Positions 46,136 through 56,800 of a stretch of 64,000 bases of DNA are shown here, piece after piece; position 1 is the first letter of the stretch, and every line of letters starts with the position of its first letter. The notes beneath the pieces were generated by a model that made no database searches, was not told the DNA's origin, and saw only the letters and a program-made list of their open reading frames with translations. Both the position numbers and the translations under genes were made by a program. Source of the DNA: Gordionus sp. m RMFG-2023 (taxonomy: Eukaryota; Nematomorpha; Gordioida; Chordodea; Parachordodidae); assembly GCF_954871325.1 (NCBI RefSeq), contig NC_088776.1:25716508-25780507 (forward strand), in the 5' to 3' direction.

Positions 46136-47649
46136 CATTGGTTTTTTACGCTACTTATAATATCTTACTTATTGAAATTACAAATACCAAGATTTTTATT
46201 TTAAAATTAATCATAAATTTTTTATAACGCCAGGATGAAGAGTTTAAAATTTGTTAAAGACTGGGAGATACAGTATAATATTTTTGGAGCGCTGGTTATA
46301 CTATTAATATGGATATGTAGTTTAGTTTGGGGAGGAGAATGAGAAGGAGTATCAGCGTAAGAATAAAAGGGCAAACATTGACCATTGAGGGACATAATGG
46401 AGAAGAGGATATGATGGGCAAAGTAACTTGGTCCGGTTCAGGAGTTAATTAAGGGTGGGACGGATAGCAATATAAGCAAGAATGTATATGGTTCGGATAA
46501 ACAAAGTTTCGAAAATAATCAAGTGTTGAGACCGTATAGAGAGCCAAGAGAGAATTCTCGGGGAACGAGATTGGAAATAAGACAAAATTTTGAGTCTTGA
46601 GGGAGAGGAGTTATGAATTGTTATAATTGTGGTAAACCAGGTCATATGATTGCCGTGAGGCGAAATGTTTTGGTTGAGGAAAGTTTGGAAATATAGCCCC
46701 TTATTGTTCAGGTAAGCAAGAGAGATTAAGATGTGCGGGTTGTGGGAGGTTTGGGCATAATAAGGAGGAATGTAATACGAACAATTACAGTAACAAAAGT
46801 GATTTTCCACAGAGAAGGATGAGTTAGAATGCATCAAATGTGAGGACGATTGAACGGGAGAGAATGGAAGGGACTCGGGCAGTTATTGTCAAGGAATTGG
46901 AGAAGAAAAATATGGAATGTTTTCGATGCCGAAAGAGTGGGCATGTGGCGAGGGACTGTGAGAATGACTATATGATAGTAAAAAATTTGCAGTACGGGTC
47001 GGGGCGAGACTGTTAAGAGGGACAAGGGAGGGGTTTTATCAGCGAAAAACAAATAAGGAGGGATGCGTAAATATGCCACAAGAGGGGGTAGTACATGATC
47101 CTTGTCCGAGAGTGATGATAAATTTAGGGGAAGAATGGTTCCCATGTTGTTTGATACAGGAGCAGCCATTTCGGTAATTGGATATAATGGATATCAGAGA
47201 ATTTGGATCGGGAAAAGAATAGAGAATGAGGGGTTGAGAACAGTTTGATGGGACCCAGTTGGCAGCTATGGGTAGGGTGGAAATAGTAGCAACATTGGAG
47301 GAAAGGGTTGAAATATTAGATTTATGGGTTATTAATCGGAATATAGAAGCGGTGTTGGGATGGGATTGGATCACTTGAATTGGTCGATGGTATAGTTTTT
47401 GGGGAGTATTTTCGTGGTGGGGTATATTTTCGTGGTGGGGTATATTTGTACCAATAACGAGTAAGGAATATGCCGTTATGACCTTGAGAGAGAATGTGTA
47501 AAAATACCCGGGGCACGTTGGAGCTGTTGAAAGGTGTCGTGATATTAAGAGGAGGGAGGAGGAAGGAAAGGCCGAGAAAAGGAAGGTAGGGCCACATCAA
47601 ATCGAGAAGTGACGAATACCAAGACGCAAATCGAGAAGTGTTAAATACC

Positions 47650-48055
47650 GGTTAATGATGCTTGGTACCTTAAGGTACCATCTATCAAATTTGAATTTTG
47701 TTCATTTTTCATTTGGATAGGCACTACCAAATATATTTATAATATATATTTGAAAAATCGTGATTTTTGGAAAGCCTCTATGGCCTAATAGGCAAGAGCT
47801 TGGCTTACTTATCCTATGCTCCCCGGTTCGAATCCCGGGAATGATCAAGTTTTTTTTCTTATTCTAACTTGGTGGGTGGTTCCATCCTTGGGGGGATGAT
47901 ATATAGAAGGCCGGACTCGACCACGTGATTCCGTATTAATATATTAAATAATAAGGGTCTTATTACATTTTAATAAATTTTGGTCGGTATTTAGCAAATT
48001 AGATTGGTATTTAAAATATTTTCATACATTCACTTGGTAGTAAGCATCATTAACC
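47650..48055 (+). mobile_element. Inverted-repeat element carrying a tRNA-like block, copy 1
   Basis: A 406-bp element with 14-bp inverted ends GGTTAATGATGCTT and AAGCATCATTAACC and a perfect 9-bp duplication TTAAATACC (47,641-47,649 and 48,056-48,064). Inside, 47,774-47,845 looks like a tRNA: A-box TGGCCTAATAGG, B-box GGTTCGAATCC within a CCCGG/CCGGG arm, then a T8 run. The acceptor stem does not pair, so it is not a working tRNA gene. Flanking the tRNA-like block are AAAATCGTGATTTT before and GGGATGATATATAG after, both shared with copy 2 at 55,535-57,257. It sits inside the decayed gypsy-type element. Confidence 0.8.
47774..47845 (+). repeat. tRNA-like pol III promoter block
   Basis: Internal A and B boxes with normal spacing and a well-formed T-arm, but no pairing acceptor stem and no CCA-type end. 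SINE heads look like this. The matching block in copy 2 is at about 55,587-55,652. Confidence 0.7.
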
Positions 48056-49589
48056 TTAAATACCAAGACACAAGAAGATCGGGAGGTAATGATGCCAAGA
48101 CGTTGCCCAATGAAGAGGAGCTGATAACCAAGGAAGATGATGGAGGGAAATGGGGAATGATCAGAGTGCAGGAAGGAGTTCGGAGATTAGTACAAGAGTA
48201 TCAGGAAATTTTTAACGAAGATTTGGAATGCCTCCGAGATTATGAAGTAGACATTAAATTAAAAGATGGTTGTGTTCCAAAGTTTTGTGCGTTACGGAGG
48301 ATAACGTTTGAATGGAGAAAGGAAGTGGAATTGGAGTTGGATTAATGGGTACGGAAAGATATTGTATGTCCTGTGGAATACAGTGAATGGGCGACCCCGT
48401 TAGTGCCTGTGAAGAAAGCCAATGGAAAACCCCGTTTATGCACAGATTTTCGAGTTACAGTAAATCCGTAAGGTTGTGAAGGTCAAATATCCTTTGCCAA
48501 GAATTGAAGAAATACTGGCTAGTTGAAAAGGAAGTGTTTATTTTTCAAAAGTTGATTTTTCTAATGCATATTTGCAACTACGGGTAAACCGCAGGTAAAG
48601 AAGTTATTAACTATTACTATGCCAAAGGGATTGTTCGCGTTTTGTAGATTACCGTTCGGACTTAGTGTCTCGGCTCCTATATTTTAAAGGACAATGGCTG
48701 CTGTTTTCCAGGAGATGGAAGGAGTTTTCTACTATACGGATGATGTGTTGGTAACGGGAAGACCCGAACAACATGAACGGAGGTTGGAAAATGTGTTTTA
48801 AATAACAAAAGAAAAAGGAGTGAGAGCCAGCGCGGAGAAAAGTGTGTTGGGGGTTACGGAAATGACATATCTGGGGCATAGAATTGCGGAAAAGGAGGTG
48901 AGACCCTTGGGCAAGAATATAACAGGAATTAATAATATGATAAGACCTAATAATAAAGTAGAAATGCATGCCTTTTTGGGGATGGTAAATTATTATCATA
49001 GGTTCGTGGAAGGATTTGCTCAGATAACAGCGCCCTTATATCAATTGATAAAGAAAGGGGGAAAATTTGAGTGGACAGATGAGCAAGAGGAGTCCTTCAA
49101 AGATATGAAATATAGAATAGGAAAAGAACCTGTTTTAGTTAGTTTTAATAAAGAATTGGAAGTGATATTGGCGGTGGATGCATCTAATAAAGGTGTAGTG
49201 TTGCATATTGAGGCCTGTGTTATTTTCTCAAGAAATTTTAGAGCAGCAGAGATCAGGTATTTAGTGATTGAACAAGAAACATTGGCCGCTATTTTTAGAT
49301 TAACAAAATGTTGTGAATATTTAATTGGACGCAGATTTGTTATTTACAGGGGTCATAAGCCGCTTGTATACCTTTTCAAAAAGGACAATAAAAAATTAAT
49401 GTTTTCACTTTGGTTACAAAGATGGTTACTGCTAGTGGGCAGTTTTTACATCCAAGTGCGACGAGGGAGAGTGAATTATTTACAGGACATTTTATCCAGA
49501 TGCGGAACGGGGGAAGATTTCGGGGAGAAAGAAAAGGAGGAACGGGAGGAAGAAAATGAGCAAGGACTGATTAGGACTATGGCTAGAGT

Positions 49590-50128
49590 CAGCGTCTACA
49601 TGAGCGGGAGGGGTAGGAACAGTTTGCATCCTATTTTTTTAAGAGGGTAGGCTGCTTTAATGGGGGTAGGATAAAAAAAACTTTTTTTTTTGGGGGGGGG
49701 GAGGGGGTTATATATTAAATTTTGAGATGAAATAGGACACAATATATTGCTGTAAAAATTAATACTTTTATTATAGAATTATTATAATACAATTATTGAC
49801 CAAATCTATATATTACAAACAATCATACACATTGTTTTCCAAATCAGCAAGCTCATAATGCCATAATAATTAATTCATTGTAAATAATGGAAGTTTTAAT
49901 TGAATTTATTATCTAAAAAATAAATTCTTTATATTCACAAAATATCTATAGTTGGTAGTAGAGATAGATTTAAGTTATCCTTATAAATTCTCTGAAAAGA
50001 GAATCAATATAATTATAAAGGTGAAAATAATAATAAAGAAACACTGCCGCCGAAGATGACGTAAGGGGGGTAGGCAAAGGTTTTTAAGGGGGTTTGCATC
50101 TAGTGAAAATCCTGTCATGTAGACGCTG
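49590..50128. mobile_element. hAT MITE, CAGCGTCTACATGA family, copy 2
   Basis: 539 bp, ends CAGCGTCTACATGA and TCATGTAGACGCTG (perfect inverted repeats), perfect 8-bp duplication GCTAGAGT at 49,582-49,589 and 50,129-50,136. It has interrupted the gypsy-type fossil between the RNase H and integrase regions. It shares with copy 1 the words AGGAACAGTTTGCATC near the start and TTTGCATCnAGTGAAAATC near the end. Confidence 0.88.
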
Positions 50129-51190
50129 GCTAGAGTATCTAGAGGCGGGCCAGTGACATGGGAAGAGATTAAAAAGGTGACTTTGAAAGATCGGAATTGA
50201 GATGGATCAAAGCGTGCCTTAAGGGACGGAAAACGTGGCAAGATAGAGACAAGACCTATAAATATATACAAAAGGAGTTGGCAATAATAGATGAATGTTT
50301 GTTGCGAGTAAGTCGGATTGTTATACCGTTCAAGTTAAGGGAAATAGTAATAGCGATGATTCATGCTGAACATCAAGGAGTGAAAAGAATGAAACAATAT
50401 GGGAATATGTTTGGTGGCCAGGATTGAACAAAGACATTGAAAATATCAGTCGGGCTTGTGTTAGATGTAAATAATGGGCTCCGATGCCTCCAAAAGATAA
50501 GGAATGTGTTTGGCCGAAAGCAACTCAGCCTTGGGAACGCATCCACTTGTATTTCTTTGAGATTGAGAATAAAAAATATATATTGGTGGTAGATGCTTTT
50601 TCAAAATGGTTAGAGTATGAGGAAGTGAAAGGATTAACCACTCAAGTCGTGATAAAAGTATTGAAAAATTTATGAATTTGGGGTCGCTATGACAGTAGTG
50701 CCGAATGGGGGTCCTGCTTTAATTAGTAGACAATTCAAAGTCTTTTGTGCAGAAACTGGAACGAAACACATTTTAGCGCCGCTATATCATCCTAGTTCAA
50801 ATAAACAAGAGGAGAAGGTGGTAGCGGTAATCAAGAACTGGCTGAGAAAGTCAAAGGATGGGAGCGGAAAGATGTGGATATCAGTGGCGTATTATAACAA
50901 CAAAAGAAAAGGGGAGGAGCCGTCGCCGAGGGAGAAGTTTTTAGGACGAAGAACTCGAATTTGGTTGGGTTCATTGACCGGCAAATCAGGAAGAAAAACG
51001 GTTCGAGATAGAGAATGAAGCGGAATTTATGGTAGGGCAAGCTATATGGGCAAGAATATTTGGATGTAACAAAAAATGGGAGCCCGGGGTGATTTTGGAA
51101 AATATGAGTAGCAATGTAAATAGAGTAGAATTTGCCGACGGGAGACAGGGAGTTAGACAACAATACCATCCTTCCTTCTTCTGGTGATGT

Positions 51191-52859
51191 GTCTCTACTT
51201 GGGAAGGCTTAATAAAAGCGAATCGGATAGAAACAATACGAATAGAAAATTATTTGATTTGCTCTAATACAAATAAAATAAACAATTATTCAATTCGAAT
51301 AAAACAAATTATTAGATATTTTTAAATATTAATAATAAATAATTTAAAATAAATTTTGTTAGATATTCTTAATATATATTTGTTTATTTTCATAGTTTCT
51401 TTGCCCCATTTTAAAACGTTTTATATATTACCCATCTTTAAATTTTATCCAAAAAATTAATATTTAAAACCCTACTAAAGGTATAAATCTGATTTGGTAA
51501 ATTATTGTATAAAAATCTAGCATAATTATAGATTATATAATGACTGATAAACCTAGATCAATGTTGCAAAAAATCTTCCCATAAAATCCATTTAAGAACA
51601 ATATGGATACTGTAATAATAATGAAAAGGCTGTTGAATCATTACAAGTGCATTTAAGTCAAGACATAAAACACTCAGCTCACATCCTATTAAAAATAAAA
51701 AGATTTGAAGGAACGTAGTAAACAGAAATCACTAACTTCCACTTAAGATAACTTGTTAGAATTCAAACTAATTTTTGATAATAATAAATAGTATTTAAAA
51801 CTATTGATTGAAAGGATTTTAAAATAATCTGATTCATCATAAAGTCAATCAATATTACCAAGAAAGAACATACGGTAAAAAAAGAAACAATTTAATAGGA
51901 TAAATTTTTATATTAATATTTCAATCTCAATGCAGGTTCCTCTTTAGGTCTAACAGCTCATTTTATTGATTAGATAAGAATCTTAAATTAAATAACATAA
52001 TGAGACAATAAAAAATTTGGCAGTATATTTTTTTATAACCGATTTTATAATAATTAAGAATACGAATAATTCGAATTGAATACAAATATTAAGTTAATTA
52101 TTCTGTTTTTAAATATGCCTTAGCCATTGGGGATCCTAACCTTTATTTATAAAAGTTTGGCGATTATTGTTCAAAGGCAAGAGATTTAAAAGGTTATTGT
52201 TTGGTTATGGTTCAGTTATGATTTTAAAAATTTATAAAGATTTTTTCGGGGTCTGAAATTTGTATAATATTTATATCTAATTTGTTTTAAAAAATATAGT
52301 GACACCTTGTATTAATTTTATTGTGAAAATATACAATACACACTAACAAGGTTTAATAATTATTCAAGATTTATCAGTAAAAATGGAATGTTAGGGAATT
52401 ACCTGAATTAGCAAGAGCCCAAATAAAAGTTTTATTTATATTAATTATCTAAATTTAAATATAATAAACCAACAAATAATCAGAATATTATATTAAAAAA
52501 ATTTAGTAAAATTATTAAATATTTATTTTGATCAATTCATTTTCTTTGATCAAATCATTTGTGATGATCATTTTTATAATTAGGTGAATAAAAAAATTTA
52601 AATGAGATCATACAGGTGAAAAAATTTCCCAAATTAATGTGAATCGTGTACAATCAATTGAAATTGCTCTGTTCCGAGGAAATTATTTTTCTCGGATTTC
52701 AATATGAGTTTTCTGCTTTTTTCTGTCTTATATGTTTTTAAAAATATTATATTTTTTTAAAATTAGGCTAAATAAAATGTTATATGGGCAATTTCAAATT
52801 TAATAAATTAGGATTTTTACAATTTTTTGAAGTAAATTGTTTAAAATATGTATATCAAA
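51191..52859. other. AT-rich DNA, no gene seen
   Basis: No frame, exon or paired repeat recognised. It may include the lost 3' LTR of the preceding fossil, but no partner was found upstream. Confidence 0.35.
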
Positions 52860-53115
52860 CAAGTGAAATTAAAATTTCAGTGAAAGTGAACTATAGAAAA
52901 GAGACAATTGTCATAATAGTTATTATTAATTTTTGAAATAAATGGGGAAAATTTTATATTGTAAACATGTTAAATTGAAATTTTGAAGATGGACCATAAA
53001 AATATGGCAATTGTCATAATCATAATTTTAACTTTTTTGAAGCAAATGGGTCAAAAAAATATTTTAAACTTGTTAAATTAAGACACTGAAGATGCAGGGT
53101 AGAAAAGTGGCACAT
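52860..53115. repeat. Dispersed copies of the 120-bp repeat unit
   Basis: Two to three degenerate units with AAATTTCAGTGAAAGTG, GACAATTGTCATAAT and GCAATTGTCATAATC, clearly the unit that makes up the arms of the 14,755-18,385 element. No element ends nearby. Confidence 0.7.
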
Positions 53116-53825
53116 AAACCCTTAACGTTTTCATATAAATCAATAAAAAAATATTTTATATCATATAAAGATTTCTGTTAAAAATATTAATTTATATATT
53201 CTATTATTAATATAACACATTTATATTTTTTATATATTAAATTAAGCTTTTCATTCAAATCTTAACTTAAGCATTTTTTATTTCAATTTTTATATCTTTT
53301 AGAAAAAGTACTTTGTTTTATATTTTATTTAACTTATATTCAAATATATTACTTAACTTTAAAAAAAGTGATATTATTTTTTTATAACACTTCATTATTT
53401 TTTAATTTTTATTAGTTTTATTTATAATGCATCTAAAGGCATGGAATATGTATAAGATATATTAATCAAAAATTAATTTGCATTTTTTTTATAAAAATAA
53501 AATTTTAAATATTTAAAAAAGGTGTGATTTGTATTTCTTTCTCATTATTTGAACATTTATTTTAAAAAATTTTTAAAAATAAATTGGTAAATTTTCTGGT
53601 TCTGACCATTGAGATCCTTGAATTATATAATTTACAAAAAAAAAATTTTGATATATGTAATATACACAAAATGCATATTAATTTTATTTTTAATTTGCTT
53701 GTGGATATTAATGTTTCTCAAAATTCTTAACATATTTGGTGGAACAGATGTTTTATTGCATGCTTTCACCAAAATTTTGGAAAAATAAACTTTAATAGTA
53801 TAAGTAGAGGTGTTGAATAAAATCA
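53116..53825 (+). promoter_or_regulatory. AT-rich region upstream of Merlin
   Basis: About 700 bp directly before the Merlin start codon. It must contain the promoter and 5' leader if no further non-coding exon exists, but no specific site can be picked out. Confidence 0.3.
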
Positions 53826-56800
53826 ATGACTGAAAATCATATTAATAAATCATGGTTTAGTTTAAAGAGAAGAAACAAGGAAAAATTAATTCCCATCCAT
53901 GTATCAACCATGGATTCTGATTTAGAATTTAACATGCATGTAAATAATATTTCTTGAATATATTTCTATTTAACAATATCAATGTATTTTATTTTTATTT
54001 GAATAGGCAAAGGCTAAAGGACATGATCTCTATGAATTGGTATGCAAAATTTTAGGAATAAGAGAATCATGGTATTTTGATCTTAGGTATATAGACAAAT
54101 ATGGTCAATATAGTTGGCTCAAATTAAATAAAAAGGTTTGTTTAATATCAATCAATATTAATATAAAATAGTATTGCTATATTTAATAGGTTATTGACCA
54201 ATGCCCAAAATGTACAATACCTTTTAAACCTCAAACAAATACTAAATATAATCCCATAATTGAACACAATATAAAAACTAATAATATGTCCAATATAAAT
54301 AAAGAAAAGCCTAAATTATTTGATGATAAATATGAGCAACATATTAATGATGATGGGAATGGGAGCTATAATTCACCAATTATTTATTCATTTGAATTTT
54401 TGATTAAATTATACCCAGAAGATGTTGAAGAAATTATTCAAGCTAATACACTCCATCTATTTTTTTTACAAATCTTAAATTTAGTGCTTAACATGGATAT
54501 ATATTGTCCACCAGAAGCCTCTGTTCTTTTAGCATCATACTCACTCCAGGCTAAAGTATTTAGTTATATAATATATTAAAATAATGAGTGGAAGTTAAAG
54601 AATAGAATATACAGAAATTTAAATTGAGTTAATAAGTGCTATAAAATAAAAGGTAAAGGAAAATAAGTAGGTATAACATATATATATATATAACACATCC
54701 AAATATAATAATTGGTAATGTAAAATTCTACAATCAGAATTAAATAAAAGAAAAATCGTTTTTGAATTTTCTAAAAAAATGAGTGATTTTTAAATTCATT
54801 CTTCATAAAAGTAATTTAAAGAAACCAAAAATATTTTAAAACTTTTGTTATATTAAAGGAACTTCTTTTTCATAACATTGGTTCACCATACTTGGTTAAA
54901 AAGTTAAATAATTTTATAATTAATCTTTTATTTGAAACAGTACGGAGACTATCAGGAAACTATGTTTAAAGCTCATAACAACTCTCAAGTGATATCCGAG
55001 TTGCCAGTTCGGGTATTAAATCAATATCAAATGACAGAATCCATGTGGGAAGAAAGGATCGAAACATGGTACATTCATCACAAAGGCATGAATAGGTTGC
55101 ATAATTATTTTGTCGATCAGAGAAATTAATACTCGTATTATCTAGAGGTGCACAGAAGATTTGGGCTAAACCAATCTGACTTTCCTTAAAAGCTTATGGG
55201 GAATATGACTTTGAATTTCTTAGTATTATCACCCTTATGGAATTTTTAAGAAAATTAAATTAATTGAAATAAAATTAGTATGAGTTGCCTTTAGTGTTTG
55301 TAAAGATTATGATTTTTCAAATTTAAAATTTATATAGTCTTTTTTTAGAAATTAAATCACTATTTTTTAAAAAGAATCATCTTATAATAAAATAATAATG
55401 CATTTCTGGAGGACTTGGAACCTGGGATAAATCTAGAAATTGTAGCCCATATCTAAAACCCTCTATTTGAAGGAACCAAAGCCCATTTTAAAATTTCTAT
55501 GAACCGGCTCTAACTAAAGGGTAAACAATATATAGGTTATGATAGAGACTACCAAATTTGGTTAGAAAATCGTGATTTTCTGATAGTATCTGTTGCCTAG
55601 TCGATAAGAGCGTCGTTCTCCAATCCAAATGTTCTGGGTTCGAATACAGCAAGTGGTAAGCAGAAAATAATTGCCTGAAATTATTCCCCCAGAAAAAAAT
55701 TATTCCCTAGAAATAAATTCCCCATTTTTTAGATTTTAAATTAAATATAGGGGAAAATATATCCCCTGAGAAACCAGAAAAATTTCCAAATAGTTTTTTT
55801 CAAAATTATAAAAAATATCCCTACCCCTAAAATAACGTAACCCGCAGAACAAAATATTTTGAAAAATTTATGTTTTGATATTTTAGAAGAGAGAAGAGAA
55901 GGGACTTACCTAATTTTCTCTCTTCAATTGGAGAACATATCCGTTCTGGAATTAATTCATTTGAATAATATCTTTTATTGTTTCATATATCATTTTAATA
56001 AAATAAAAATATAATTATTTCTTTTCTGTAAATTAAAAAAATTCATAAGCAAAATAATAATTATAAGATTTGAAATATATAATACTCAGTGCTAATAATC
56101 ACCTCTGAAATACATGTTTTTTATTAAAATGGTCAGCATTTATCATTACTTTTGGCAGTATTTAATTTAAATTGGGCAGTAAAAAATATAATTTAGCAAG
56201 TTTTATATTTATTTTGTATTTAGCCAGTTAAATTCTTATAGTAGGCAATAAAAACTTCAGTAAAATAATTTTTATCAAATAGAGGAGACTAGGTTGAATT
56301 GCAAATTTCCTATTTCCCCACAGAATTTATATATATATATATATTTATATTTAATATCCTATCATTAGCATAAAAAACAAAAAAGGGCGCTATTTAAGAG
56401 TTAGTAAATTGTGAAAAGCCTCTTATCTCCAACTGATATTAAATTTTTTAATATATTTCTAAAAACTTCATGGAAATGATTAATTTTAACTTTCGTTTTA
56501 TTATTTAAAACCTCAAATCTTCATGGGATTTTGAATTTAAAAACATTTTGATTTAATTAAAGTGGTGCAGATCCGTATCATAAAATAGTATGAATTTATA
56601 AATCTGGGCCAAAATAAAAAATCTGGATGGCTATTTTATCATTACTTAGCTTTAATAATTTTTGCTTAATATCACAGAGACTAGGTATCCAATTCGTTTA
56701 TTTTATAAATATTGTTTTGTTTAATTTTCACCAAATCTGGGTTCGGGATAAGGCCATAACATTATATATTATATTGGTTAGGGTTAATTAATAATAATTT

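Larger units (their letters stand above)
46240..51190 (+). mobile_element. Decayed Ty3/gypsy-type element fossil with two insertions
   Basis: Plus-strand remains in the order gag zinc knuckles (about 46.6-46.98 kb, CYNCGKPGH and CFRCRKSGHVARDC), protease (about 47.1-47.4 kb, FDTGAAIS), reverse transcriptase (about 48.1-49.05 kb, YTDDVLVTG), RNase H (about 49.15-49.5 kb, AVDASNKG) and integrase (about 50.2-51.15 kb, DAFSKW and a C-terminal SH3-like tail). The order marks the Ty3/gypsy group, and the zinc knuckles set it apart from the element at 27.7-33.8 kb. It is badly broken, with well over ten breaks, and no LTR pair was identified. A tRNA-bearing inverted-repeat element (47,650-48,055) and a hAT MITE (49,590-50,128) have inserted into it. 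Base composition is distinctly richer in G than the host DNA. Much older than the 27.7-kb element. Confidence 0.85.

Noticed and set aside
46445-47600. Several 90-130-codon minus-strand frames
   Set aside because: Antisense of the GC-richer decayed gypsy-type element; Ser/Pro/His-rich and without any conserved domain.
47774-47845. A functional tRNA gene
   Set aside because: A and B boxes and the T-arm are good, but the acceptor stem does not pair and the block recurs as part of a mobile family.
50831-51169. Minus-strand frame of 112 codons
   Set aside because: Antisense to the integrase region of the decayed element.
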